The notes under the pieces are model-generated. The model saw only the letters and a program-made list of their open reading frames with translations, had not been told where the DNA came from and ran no database searches. This document shows, one piece after another, positions 1 to 13,700 of a stretch of DNA of 64,000 bases. A program made the position numbers and the translations under genes. Source of the stretch: Drosophila miranda. Lineage: Eukaryota > Arthropoda > Insecta > Diptera > Drosophilidae. The stretch spans positions 23,498,001 through 23,562,000 of the forward strand of contig NC_046675.1 of the NCBI RefSeq assembly GCF_003369915.1, read 5' to 3'. How positions within the stretch are numbered: the stretch's first letter is position 1; each line of letters opens with the position of its first letter.

Positions 1-165
1 CATCCGATATGTGTCACACTTCCAGCCACATCGCGAAGAGCACCCGAGGCCTACGACGACTACTGTGACGAAAAGTGGGTCAAATATAATGATGCTCCCC
101 AAAAGAATGTAGATTCAATTTGGACATGTTCCACCCTAGGGTGGTCCCACTATTATTTCGATTAG
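1..165 (+). CDS. possible 3' terminal exon of an unidentified gene (partial)
   Basis: Frame 1 is open from the first base of the window to a TAG at 163-165. It encodes about 54 residues rich in acidic and aromatic amino acids, including EAYDDYCDEKWVKYND and ending in SHYYFD. Codon choice (gcc, gac, tac, aag) resembles real fly coding sequence more than the AT-rich DNA that follows. The sequence after the stop is AT-rich with TTTATTTATTT runs, as in a 3' UTR. I do not recognise the family and see no domain. It could equally be a chance open frame, because the 5' side lies outside the window and no splice acceptor or start can be judged. Confidence 0.35.
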   Translation, partial: HPICVTLPATSRRAPEAYDDYCDEKWVKYNDAPQKNVDSIWTCSTLGWSHYYFD

Positions 166-3100
166 CCATGCTTCTTGGGCTGTATGGGGTCTTCCGGACA
201 TTCCGTTTAAAAATTATTAATTTTCGAATTAAGAATTTGGTTTCAATTAATCATTGGGATGACCCTAGGAAATATCCCAGTCTATTTGTTTATTTATTTA
301 CAACAAATTAAAACAATGCTTAAAGCGGCTGTAATATCACAAATCAATCAATATTATTGAACTTTTTGTGGGATACTAATTTGTACGTCCAAAATTAATT
401 GAGTTTTGATGAAGGTTAGATGTTAGGAAATGTATTTAAATCGAAAATGAATTTTGTATGGGACAAAATCTCAGGTCTCGTGTGCACCATTTGTTCCCCC
501 TCTTCCAGTGTGGCTTAGCATATATTCTTAAATAAATGTACATTTTACTCATATTTAAGATTGCCTCTAGTCTTAGGCACAGTTTTTCCGAGCTATTTCC
601 CAGTTTTATCAGATCTTCAAGCCCCCCGGGATCGGCTGGAACATGTTCTAGTTGCACACTTTCCTCGCACGATTCAAATAAAGCATTAAATAGTTTTTGG
701 GGTCCATAAACCAATTTCATAAACGAAGAGTTTTGTCGTTTTTGGCGTAGGCTGTACCTGTATCGCCGGACCAACCTTCCAGGCCATGTATCTGTATCTG
801 AATATCTACGAGTATGCATAACTAGCAAAGAACAGGCCTGGGCAGGTCTGGCTCTAGCTCTGGGTCTCGGTCTGGGTCTGGGGCTGCATCGTTGATAATT
901 TATATGTGTCGTCCAGCCCCCACAATCAAGTAACCCAGCGAGTGCCTTTGTTTTTTATCGACAGACGACGTTCTGGAGCGTCTAGAGGTGGGAAGAGAGT
1001 GAGCTTTATTTCCGTTTCGCTCTCCTTCTTACACATGTAATTGCACTCACGACACCCGAACAACGAGTCCGACAACGAGTTGGGGATCGGTTTTGGATAA
1101 GGGTTCGGTAAAGGGGGAGGGCCTCTTCTACCTTTTAATTTGTGCGGCATTCCCCAGCAGGGGCCCCCTCTCTCGCGCTCTCTCTTCGGCGGCTGCCTCA
1201 TTTTAATGTTGTGTAAAGTTCTAAGACCCCCGACAATTGCAACGGAAGTGCGTTCATTATTTTTAATGATTTTATTTAGTGGTTTCTACCTGTGGCAGGA
1301 GGTTCCCCTGCGGTTGGTTCCGTCTGTGGTCTGCCTCTAGCATTTGAATGCTCTTTGGACTTAAGGATTCGTCTGCTTATCCTGGATCTTGTCCGAAGGA
1401 ATGTCTTGTTCTGGCTCCAGCCCAAGACCAAGAGGCAAGTAATTAGTGGCCGGAGTCAGGTGGGAGCGAAAGGAAGCATAAACAAGTCAAGTTCTTTGAT
1501 TCCCAACTCCATAAAGATTAGGTATTTATGAGCCAGACAGACCCCGACTTCCGTCAACGAATTATGAGGGTGGGTTCGTCGTCTATCGTACTTATCGCCA
1601 CACAACAAAGAATCTCTCTACCTGCAGCTAGAGTTCTATTGAGAGACAAAAGTCTGGGCATATCCCAACCTTTCAGGTTACGAACCTTACACCGCCCGAT
1701 CCCCAGCTATCTTTATCTTCATATCTGTCGCCTTTGCCGTCGCCATCGCCATCGCCGGCTCTGTTTCTATCTCTGTCCGAGTACGCAGTGCGGGCTAATT
1801 GCATCTTTCAACAATTAGCAATGCGAGCTAATTTTAATAATTGAATGGAAAACAACACTGGAGTCAACCAAGAGGGCAAACCCAGAGGGGCCCGGGTCTG
1901 GCCACAAATTGACATTCACATGGGCAACTGTCAGTCAACTTTGACCGCAACAATACGAGTATTACATGTGTATATCCAACAGGCAAATGCAAATACAACA
2001 AAACAAACGGGAAAGGAAGCAACGAAGCTTGAATACCCTTCCTCACAAGACTGTGGGAATTTTCAAGGGGTTTCTGTGGGAACTATTTTTTCAAGTGGAA
2101 CGCGATTCGTTTCAAATTAGTTCTGGAACACTTTAAACATGGTCTCAACCTCCTTATCTTATTGGGGTTGGAATTTTTCAAAGGTGCTGAGAATAGTAGT
2201 TCATAAATTGTCTTCAAAGTCTAGAGCAGTCCCCAAGTAAGTTTGACATCTTTATTAAATGAAATAGACACCAATTCAATGGGAAATAGTATTTAATACA
2301 CTTATTACTAATCATTACTCATGATATCTTAATGAAAACCCATATTTATTCACATCAGTGCAACAGCTGAAGAGATAGGAAGAGAGAACTACAAAGAGAG
2401 ACTTCAGGTGATGGGTTTTCCTTGAGCAAGTGCTACAAAAGAAGGTCAGGGGTGTCTTGCTTGAGTCCTTTCGCTTATGGGACACTTTTTCTGCGAATCA
2501 AGGTTTCATTCAACCTGTTCCCTAATGGAACACTGGTCTAAAACAATTAAAATCTAGTCTTCACCATTAGACCTCCAACTTTAATGCCAGAAATGTTCCC
2601 AACTGATCCAATATGACAAAGTTTTGAATACAACATTCTCTAATTAGAAAACAACAAATATAGCTAATAATTTAATGGCAGCTACTAATTTTATTATAAT
2701 CATTCACTTCTAATAGCCATAAATATTCTAGTGATCTTTATGAGATAAGTATATTCTCAGATCGATTAGAGATTTGTTGGATATTGAAATGATATCATGG
2801 GCGATACAATAATAAAGTTGAAAATGCATTTACTCAATCACCACTACACTCTCTGATTGAATACCCTTTCTGGGTAGAGCATCAAAAGTACATTTTCGAT
2901 GCCGGTGGGGGGGCACCGAACCGTATGCCCCTGACTGACAAGTGCTCAATGCGATGGTTGGAGGGCGGGAGACTCAGGATGGGAGCGGTTACATCTGAGA
3001 CAATTATAAATACAAATACACAATTGCAGCCATAAAAGGGTGAGCACAAAACGTTGCATGACACGCCACCAACAACAGAAACAACAAAAACAAAAACAAA

Positions 3101-6100
3101 CAACATCCAACTGTTGCATGTGATTTTCCAGATACCCAGTACTTGCAGAATTCAAGGGTGTAATGTATTCATAGAGAGAAAGAAGGCCTTTACGCCCACT
3201 TATTTTACACAGGTCTTTCTGTTCCGCAGACATCTGAAGAATTGGACCTTTATTCCACATATCATTCAGATATCAGCCTCACTCTCCTACTCCCTTTTTC
3301 CAGATTTCCTACTAGATTTTCCTGTAGTTCTTAATTTCAATGACTCCCAATGAGTAGCCTCATTGTCGAGGCACTCCACTGCAGAGCATTGTCTCTTATT
3401 TGTATATATATATTTTGATCTGAGGATGGTGTCCAGCGGCTACCGAGAGGGGAAGTTTTGTGGATTGTCATGCATCGATTTACATATTACTGAAATCCGT
3501 ATAAAAGCCACAAACAAAAGCTGAAGCCCCGATGCTGAAGCCTAAGCTGGAATAGACAGATAGACAAACGTCATTCATTCAACATCATCATCATGAACAT
3601 CATTTGAATCAATTAAACCAGTTTGAGTGGTACGGGCCTGTACGCCTGTGTGTGAGTGTAAGAGTCAACCCATACTCATTAGGTATTCATCTGCCCGTGC
3701 CTGTGCCTCCGACTCTGTATTTGAATCTGTATCCGACTCTGGCTCTCCGATGCTGCACTTGATTGATCATTCCACTGAGGCAAAGCCGCGCCTAAAAACA
3801 CACAAATTCCATGAATCTGATTATAAGAAATCAAATTCTCATAGACGCGACAGACTCCTACCACTCTGTCTGCCACCAACATCAAAAAGGTGAGAAGAAA
3901 GACCGCTCTCTTGAAAACCAGTCCCAAAATATCCCTCCCTTAATGTGCATTCAAAATAAATTCCATTTCCATCCGATCAAAGAATGCATGGTTTTTGTTT
4001 TCCGAAATCCCTCTTCTAAGCCTCTTTTTGTGTTAATTTGAAAACTGGTTTTCCAAACTGATTTTTAGAACTCCTCCTCCTCCTCCTCCTCCTCAGCTGT
4101 CTAGACACTAGAGTTAACTGGTAGTTTTAATGTTTTAACGCTTAGTTTAGGAATCAAATAAGCCAAACAAAACAACAAAAAAAAACCGACATTAAATTCA
4201 AGTTGGTATCGGAATTTTTATGGCATGTTTCCCCATTCTTTGAGTTCTTCGAGACAGACACCTCTTCTGTTCTGTGGGATTTCATCGATGCCATTCGAAA
4301 GACAATAGTAAATATTCCAACACCCCAACAGCAGATTCATTTAAGAACTAAACTAATAGCCAGCTCATATATCATCATACACCGGAGAGATCGTATATCA
4401 AAATGAAAAGAAAGAAAGAAAAGCCACAGCTGAGGCCCATCCCAGGTCTGTGATTTATGCGCAATTCTGTATTCCATTCTGATGAATATTTAATGAGTAA
4501 TAACCGAACAAACAGATCCCGCCACATTGCCAGAGGGAGGGAGGGGGAGAAAGAGAGATATTAATTTTCCCCCCCATGCTAATATTTAGTAATACTCGTA
4601 TGTTGGCTCGGTTCGGTTCGGTTTGCGCAATAATGACGAGGAAATTACCAGAACAGAACATGCCAGAGAATGTGCCGAGGCAGTAGATACATATATACAA
4701 TATACAACATACTGATAGATAGATAGATACATTGTATGTGGGTTCTGCTGAAAGGTGTACTCGGCTATGGGATTTCATTGTAGCAGAAACCTGGCGCTGC
4801 AGCTGTAGATCGATTTTGTATATTTGAGAGCTCTATATGACGTTTCCTAGGAAAACAATATGCCCTGCTGCTAAGCCACACTGTGAGAGATATTTTATCC
4901 CCTGCCTGATCTCCAGCCTACGCCCATGATTTCTACAAAAGCCCATGCAAAGTGCAAGTGGGTGGCGCCCATTCAGAGAGAGAGAGACAGAAGGAGAATA
5001 CAATACAAAGAATATACACAACAGAATACAAAGCCACACAACATGCAGTAATAAGCAATAAATGAAAATAAAGGTCAAGTTTAAGTGACTACAATGAGCA
5101 GACCCCAGAGAGAGGGAAGGGAGCCCGAAACCAGAGGGAACTGAACTACTGGCGGCAGAATACCATACAAAATACTGATGCAAAAACACAAACAGAAACG
5201 ACAGTATCTACAGATACATATGTACATATTCGAAATACAAATTGTTTGAGTGGGTGGCAGTCAATGGGGGAATCTGCGGAGGCGTTCGTATGAATGAACG
5301 AACCAACGAACGACCGAATGAATGAATGAATTTCTTATGAAATTATTTTACTATGCAAATGGCAAAGAGAATAAAAGGTACAATAAAAACGATATAGATC
5401 GAATGGTTTCCAAAGATACAAGTTTGTAGATTGTTTTGATAGGGGCTTAGATTTATTCAACTCGAGAAACTATAGTCTCCCGCAGGATCCATCCATGATA
5501 AATCTATCAAGCCGTATGAACACCTACAGCTTTACATTTGTAGCAACCAAATGTGGCATGTGGCACTTCTGTAAGAACCCACGCAGTTTCTGTTAATTGT
5601 AAAACCAAGACCCGCCTCTCTTTCCGGTAGAACAGGCAGGAAAAATCCAGATTTGGGGGTATATATATGATATAATTGTTCCTGTGGAGAACCTACTCTC
5701 TGTAGCTTCGTTGGCCACCACCGTGCTCCTCCCAGGTGCACTGAACGAGAATGATCAACAAACCAAAAAACAGTCCAATAAAAGACCACTTGAAGCTCCT
5801 TTACCGCGACGTACCCTACACCTCCCAGGGAGAGGCAGCCCATCAAAGACGAGGGTCGGATGAGGCTTTTCCCTGCAGATCAACCCCAGGGGGCTGAGCA
5901 GGCCATTAAGCTTACCCAATATTAGTTTTTCTGCCATCTTAAGCTACAAGATGTGGCAGTGTCTTTTAGAAACTTTTGGGTTAATTTCGGAGCTTCAATT
6001 TGAATGGAGAAATCCAGGAATCTCCTAGAAAACCCTTATACATCATCATGAGCGAAGGACCATCAGAATATGAATGGGAAAGGTACAAATCTAGACAACA

Positions 6101-7869
6101 AACTGATTGTTAAATAAACCCTGGGATCCACCATTGCCCCAAGGGGTGGGAGTGCAGATACCCTCCGTATCCGTCTTCGGTGTAATGCCATTCATTAATT
6201 TGTGCCGCTGGCTGACTCCGTCTTCGATGGACGGGCGGGGACGATGGGGGTTAAGATTCAGCGAACCTCGACCACCAAAGACCAAGTGGCAATTAAAACT
6301 GTATGCGACAGGGCAGGGGCGGGGGCGGGGGCAGCGGTACGGGGCGGTGCATGTGGGTGTTAATTAAAATTGAAATCAATTGTTTCCTCGCTTAACGCTC
6401 CAACGATTGGGGGCTGCTGCTGCCCCTTGTACCCAGGGCGGTGCGGGGCGTGGCATTGCGTTGCGGTGCGTCAACTCTCAAGATTTCGGCTTTAAAGATC
6501 CAAAAATAGCCCTCCGGCTAGAAAGAGACTTCATTTGAAGCGTGATTCGAGCTTCACACGAACCCTCAAATTGTTGTCGCTAAAAATAAAATGATAAATA
6601 TCGCTTAAGCTCTAATTGCTTTGGACATCGGACGACCGGACGTAACAGAAATCCAATTAAATGCTAGGACACGACACGCTTCTGCCTGTGCCGAGGGGAC
6701 TACCATTTTTATCAGCTATCATATGTCGAGAGCGTGATCTGATAGAACCGATAGCAAGGGAACAGAGCCGTAGCCAGGGGGCTGGTTGGAGAAGGGGGTT
6801 AGAATCAGGTGGATAGACGGGTAGCCAGACACACTGATAATTGTGGAGATAGTCGGATTTAGAGTGGGTCGGTGGGGGACTACTCCCTAGATAACAGTGA
6901 AAATATTGAAACTCCATCTATCAGACAAAATATTCCATCCTGAGAGAGGGAGAGAGAGAAAGGGGGTGTGGTGCGGCTCTCTGTTTGAGTACAGAGCACC
7001 TCTGATTGCTAAGCCACACTGGGAGAGAAATTGAGAGAGTAACAATCATTCTTAAAGCCACTTCTTTAAACATCTGTTAGTGTTTCTGTCTATCTCTTAC
7101 TTTAAGAAAATCTAGAGAGCTTACTCTTACAGATCTCTAAAAGGCAGATAAACCCCCACACCAATGATTAATTTCTATCTATTTTCTTTGATTTTCCTAG
7201 TACAATTCAGTAATTTTCAACCCGTTCGACTGCCGCCGCCTTTGCAGTAATTATTCAGTGCACGGGGTGAGTACATTTTATCTGGCAATAACTTTAGATG
7301 GCGGCAATTTCATAGTTTGTTGTTTGTCTATTGCCATTCCCCAACATCTTTAAATACATTTCGAGCTAATTGTTTGAGCAATTCCAGCCTTAATGCTCGT
7401 CAGGTTTTGCCCCTAGAATCGCTTCAACCAAAGAGCGTCTCTGTCTTTATTTACGAGTTGTGTGAGAGTTTTGTAATAAATTCTAATACCTGCGACGTGG
7501 CTTTTATTTATAATGATTATTCCTTTTTAATATATTTTACGTTGTATATGTATATATTTTTTACTCATTTGCCATAATTTAGTATTCAACAGCATCGTTA
7601 CGTACAGGTTTTTTATTTGGCGTTTCGTGGAAAGGTTCCAGACGGGTTTGTGTTTTTTTATTTTAGCAGGAATACGAGAAGTGTCTGAACATTATGGGGG
7701 ATTTACTGAACTAATCGTATTGGGGCAGACATTTTAGCACATCTGTAGATACAATAGTTAGCCACAAAAATATATAGATCAATTGTGAAATGGATGAAGC
7801 AATTATTGGTTCAATTGATTGGCTAGAAATATACATTTTCCACGCCTATAATTTAGTTATAACTTAAAT
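166..7869. other. intergenic or intronic DNA without a recognisable gene
   Basis: I see no coding exon, tRNA or rRNA here. Open frames on both strands are short, carry no domain and overlap each other. The stretch contains simple-sequence runs, such as the CT-rich GGTCTGGGTCT repeats near 840-885, GAGA runs near 4975-4990 and G-rich DNA near 6310-6345. It also holds copies of a motif reading about AAGCCACACTG(T/G)GAGAGA (near 4873 and 7011). It is probably regulatory or spacer DNA of the flanking gene. Confidence 0.5.
4071..4095. repeat. (TCC)n microsatellite
   Basis: About eight uninterrupted CTC/TCC triplets lie directly before CAGCTGTCTAGACAC. There is no coding context. Confidence 0.85.
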
Positions 7870-8203
7870 GCTATGGAATTTTAAATGAAAATTAAACAAT
7901 GCTTTTCGGTACTACAAAATATATGGTTTTTTCATAAACCTTTTCCAGTAATTCCATCCAGACCTACCCGTACTTTTAGGCCTATCCGTCTACCCATATG
8001 TAGGTCTAATTATGCTGATCATGAACCTTTTAGGGTTTTATGCCATAATTATAACTCCCTCTGTCTAACCCTATCCCCTGAACTGTCTCTTAAACTAATT
8101 GCATGCAATATTTATAATCATTTAAATTTAGCTAACTTTTAACTTATCTTTTTCTGCCTTTAGTAACTAAGTACCATTATTAACAGATAATTTGTTAATT
8201 TAA

Positions 8204-8234
<31 letters not shown>
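7870..8234 (+). mobile_element. 5'-truncated non-LTR retrotransposon (LINE) 3' end with an AATA-repeat tail
   Basis: An 85-codon frame (7885-8142) ends with residues resembling the extreme C-terminus of Jockey/CR1-type ORF2 proteins. These often finish with a basic-Pro stretch, an (R/C)xNYAxH motif and then a short hydrophobic tail. Here RLPICRSNYADHEPF is followed by LCHNYNSLCL. About 60 bp after the stop the sequence runs into an AATA tetranucleotide tract (about 8202-8234), the usual tail of such elements. Everything upstream of the C-terminus is missing, as expected for a 5'-truncated insertion. The family was assigned by eye. The 5' boundary is approximate and I found no convincing target duplication. 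Confidence 0.5.
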
Positions 8235-10760
8235 GAGGCATTTGTGGGGAGAGCTTTGTAGGATGTAATTAACCGTCCCCCAATAACCGAGAGGGAACAT
8301 ACTTATACGTATTATCTACTTTTCCAAAATGCCTGATTTTCCTTCAAGGATTTTATATGTATCTGATCACTGGAGGAATACGTATTACACAAATAAATCG
8401 AATTTAATAGGAATTATCGGAATAATAGATCTATCTAAGAGTATAGATACTTAAGTAGTTTCCGCATTAAAATACAGAAATAAGCATGTAAAAAATTAAT
8501 AAAAAACACATATGTATGAAAATATCTCTTTTTATAAATATCTAATTGATTAATGTACTCATTCAGTTTTAATTACTTTTTCAGGATTTAATTAAAACAA
8601 ACAACTTTCAGCCAATAGGTCGATGAGCACCACTTCAAAGCAATACAAATATATAGAAATAGATACAAAACAAATACCAATAAAGAATAATATTATTTTC
8701 CACCATTTAATAAAATGATTGGCCCTTGTTTCCTTTTTTAAGTTCATTTAATTACATTTATTTCCACTCAATGTGTCTCCTATTATTTTGTATTTTTCAA
8801 GCAATAAAAATAAAATAAATTGGCATTAAAAAAACAAAAATTCAAAATGGCTACTAGAAAAAATAAAAAAAAAATATACAGAAAAAAATTAAAAATTCAA
8901 TGCACACAACAAAACAAATTGAGGCCTTTGGCCAGCGGACAATTGAAAAACCTTCATGAAAAATTAGCCACGAATTGGTTTGGTTGTGTGCTGCACGATT
9001 GCCACCGCTGCTGCCTGCCTTTTGGGCCGCATTTCATTCATATGGGCCAGGCCGGGCCGACATTAGCCCAGCAGAGGCTTCCATGCCTCTTTTTGTCTTC
9101 CATTTTGCGCACACAAATCAATTGACAGAGTCACGTAATCAGCGCAATCATGGCTAAAAGCAGTTTGTGGCTTCTTCGTTTTTTTCCGATGCCGAATCCA
9201 CACTTAAATCAATCAAAATGTCGCACCCAAAAGGCAGCCTCAAAAACTGGTTGCTTGTTGGGCTGCAGAAAACCCCAACCAATTTATGTTTGACGAGATG
9301 CAAAAATGTTTGATCTCAACGAACAAAAACAAGAAATTAAGGACGGAAATTGTGGGCCGAGGCATTTAATACACTTGCAGTTCGATCTTATTGTGCACAC
9401 GACATGTATTTTGTTGTTGGATTCGACTCGGTTCCAGTTTCGAGTGGAACATCAATGTGCCTCGAATATGAATCGAAAAAAGCTTGAGATTGGTGCATAC
9501 AAAAATTATATAATTAATTTTCGGTTGAAGTCTTGTATCAGATATATGATACGTTTATACAGTGTTCCCATAGATTCCCACTTCTCAAATGAATGCAGGA
9601 CAATTAAATAATTGAGGAAAGGGACTATAACTCATTGAAAAACTATTGTACTCAATAAACCATAAATGTTTTCCATTTTTAAGGAGTTAAACATTCATCC
9701 TATTTCCTTTTCAATGCTCCAAAAATCTGTTTAAAAAAGGTATACCCTCAAGAAGGGTACAATAAACATACAATTTAGTCACGACCTTGAGCCAAATGGT
9801 AAACATTTATGTTCAGCCAAGAGTTGGGTTCAATTTTTAACTTTCTCAACAGACTGCGGGTTTCCTAGCTAAAGTTTAATAAACAATGAACATAAAATGC
9901 AAAAACGAATGGAAATTTATGCCACATTTGTATGGAATGGAATTGCTAGAATCACCACAATTTCTCTTGGAAATAAACAAATATTTGTTTAAATTAAGTA
10001 AATTTCCATAGAATGAAGAAACTGAATATCGGAAAATTTAATAAAAAAAACATTGGTATTTGGTACTTTTGTTGGTTTAAAAAATAATAAATAAATGAAA
10101 TAATGAAGAAAGTATGGAATAAAAAGCTCCTCAAAATCTTACGAACTCCCCCATTTCCTGTAAAATGTTGGATATTATGATATAGGTGAAAAATAACACG
10201 TGTGGATTCTAAGAAGGTGGGTACAGAACAGAACAGATTATTCATTTTATTGTAAAGGTCTTCATAGCACAGGGTGTTCATGGCTAGGAGATATGTGGTA
10301 CATTTGTATCAGGGGTATTCCCTATTTAGTTGTTAGATGTATTGTCACATCCAACAAAAAATAATTATATATATTTCGTGGACAAAAAGAGAACATTTGT
10401 ACGCCAATACATCATTTTTGATGGAATGGAATTTCCCTTAAAACATGATGAATATTTATGGGTTAAACGAATGCCACTCTTCTCTCTTCACCGCAAGAAA
10501 CCCAAACAAATTGCGCCCATAAATTACATTTTAAACATGTGCTGTGCAAAAAATAAAAGAGCAATAGACAGTAATTTTCAAGGTTCAGTGTTTGGCTTGC
10601 TAACCCACAAAAAAATCAGGCAGTAAAAAATAAAACAGAACACCCGCAAAAAAATAAAAAGAACCACAAAAAAACAACAACATCCCACTAAACAAATAAT
10701 ACAATACAAATATAAAAAAACCTCTCACAAACAACGGAAATACTCGGACCCGGGCAAACA

Positions 10761-10779
10761 TGTGTGTGTGTGTGTGTGT
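10761..10779. repeat. (TG)n microsatellite
   Basis: An uninterrupted TG dinucleotide run sits in AT-rich non-coding DNA. Confidence 0.9.
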
Positions 10780-13700
10780 TAGCTTTTTATGTTTATTTAA
10801 CAAATGTTTTAAACAAAAAAAAAAGAATAGCGCGTGAAAACAATGCGAATACAAAGCATAAACGGGCCCGAGATTTATAAATGGGCTAGAAATATTTCAG
10901 ACATTTCACGGAAGTCAACATTTTCAATTCCATAATTTTCCACTTGATAGAGACAATCTATCAATCTATCTGCCCGAATCTTTATATTCTATCTGGCAGG
11001 GGTGCTACCCGCATTCCAGATCGAAAAGAGAGGATGGCCGAAGATTCAGGTTCTTCAAAGATCCAAAATATATGAATATCTCATGTATCGCCAAGAGTAA
11101 CCCCCCTCCCCACGGTAATCATGTTTTTCCCAGTTTTTCCTTTTTCAATTAGAGGCACCATCAAACGGCAATTGCCACATTAAAGCTCGATTAAAATTAT
11201 AGACAGAAAAAAGCATTCCGTTCCCTTTATAAAAACGAGAGAGACACAAAGTCTTTAACCTTTCCAGCGGCAGCAGCAGCGGCGGAAATTGATGTAAAAC
11301 TCGTCTCAGATTGTTGCTGCTGTTGCCCCTGATGCGGCTGCCGCTGCTGCATCGAGTGGCAATAACATTTTTGTATCACATTGCAAGGCGTTTTCAGGTT
11401 CAAGCCACTTTTGTGGTCAACAACATTTCACTACAGCAGGAGCAGCAGCAGCAACACTTCCGATGGCTTGTGGCTATGAATGAAATGAGTCCGAGAGACT
11501 CCAGGTCTGGAGTGGAGTCTCTGTCTCTGACTCAGTGCTGCCTGTTACCTGTTGCACATCTAAACTTGACTCTGCCGCAAATGAGTTCATAACGTTCAAG
11601 AAAAAAACAAGAAACGATAGTGGAGAAAACTTTCATAATTACAAACAAGGCAAACTCCTCCTGTCCTGGTGGCTGTGTGGCTGGTGGCTGTTGGCTAGTG
11701 GCTGGTGGCAGTGTAAATGTGCGAAGACTTGACTTGCAGTCCGCTTCAGTAGCTGATTATTTAATCGAAATGATTATGTTTTGGCTTGGCTTTGCCCATT
11801 AAATGTAATCATGCAACAAACTGCAGCAACAATCCGAGTACCAGACAGTACCCCCTGTCTTCCAGTTGCTGCTGCTGCTGCTCTCGGATTGTTCATAATT
11901 AGCCATGGCAGAGCAGAGCAGAGGCAGGAAGTATCACGGTCCACCTATCCATCCATAGACAATGCCAAAAGCCACCAATTTGCGTTGTAAAGTGAAATAA
12001 AGCAATCAAATACCCCCAAAAAAAAAAAAAGAGAGTTAAGAGAAAAATCAAACAATGACAAATTGCTGGGAAATGCTGTGTTTCTTTTTCCATCATTTTC
12101 CAACCATAATAATAATGGAGAAGGATGCAGGGCAGGGCACACAATTGTGCGTAATGGAGCAGGCAGTACCCCCAGTAACCCCAGTACCCAGTACTTTTCC
12201 GCCTCTTCCGCAATGAAAAAATAGTAGTGAAAACTTTCGACTCAAAACAGTAGATGGATTGTATCTCTATGGCAGTGGCATAAAAATGAATCACATTCGC
12301 TTCGAAGAGTTACGAGAGAAAGAAAGAAACAAAATTAAAGCAGATTAGACTTGTATTAGATGATATCCTAAGCGTTATCTGGGAGCCTTATCAGTAGGGA
12401 AGGCTTCAGCAAATGCGTAATAGGGGAATCTTATCCAGCAAATGTACTGTACTGTGTTCCCCATCTTATCGGCACTCTTTATGGCAAAGTTTTATTTTTA
12501 GAGGTACACATCTTTCACTGAAGTGCATTCCAGATATGCTTTCCACCTATAAAACTATAGGAACCCATGGAATGGTGCTCCAGAAGAGAACGGCTTCATC
12601 ATCTCTAAAAGTGGACTTCCAACTTTTAATCCACAGAACATTCATCGAATTATTTGAATGGCACTCGCTGCACGAATTTCCCATAAGTGAACGGCCACAG
12701 GAACAGAGCGCGAGTATCTCGATTCAACTAGTGGATGTAGACGCACACACGTACAGTGCCGCACTTAAGTAATTGCACAGCAATAACTTTTCAGTTTACT
12801 GCTGTTTTAAGAGCGATTCCAATGCAAAAAATTTAAGGAAAAATTATTTTATCCGATAAATAAATCGATTTTCTTTAAGATTGAAGCAATTTTGTATGCA
12901 TAATTTTATTACATTATTTTGTATGATTTTTTAAGCAAAAATTGGTCAAAATTTAGTCGTGGAATCGCGCGGCAGTCACCCGTGAACGTGGGAATCGCCA
13001 TCCCAGTGGAACGCATAGGTGAATGGAAGCCCCTATTTTGTTAGAAGTTCTTTTCGTTTACTAAAACTTCTTAAATGAAAATAGTTTCTTTGGTTTAAAA
13101 CCCCTATTTTCCGCAGAATATGTTCAAAGAACAATATGTAGTTTCCCGCATTTGCAATCTTAAAGAACGCTTTGAGGAGTCCCCTAATATTCGAGGGTGC
13201 GGGAGATTATTCGATGGAGTGCTATCCCAACTTTTCTTTATGTAAAGATGTTCTATTTTTTGGTATTTTTTTGGAAGAGTAAACTAATTTCCTTTGTATT
13301 TCCGCTGATTGCACAATATCTTTTTTGCGATAAACCTAATTATTGGAGAGTGCTTAATTTTCTTTGCGACCTTGGGACTTTCTCCTCTGGTTATCGCACT
13401 TGTGGGGGCTTATCTCCCACATAATCCCACCCAAAACCCAACACGCACATCCGCTTTGATAACAAGTACCCCGCCAGATCATCGAGTGTTATCTGAGCAC
13501 TCCAGCACTCGAAAAGATCTATAATAGACCCTTAATATATAGCTAATGAAGGGGCTTTACCTTTGGCAAATATTTGCAGAACAATCATCTTCAAAAGCGT
13601 GTCATAATTGGCGTCTTCTATCGTACAGAGAGAGAGATGTAACCCATATCGTAGCATACGCTTCACAATGCAAATATTTTCAACAAAAAACCATCGCCAT

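Noticed and set aside
436..828. 130-codon minus-strand frame
   Set aside because: It has no domain, no supporting splice or poly(A) context, and a composition like random AT-balanced DNA.
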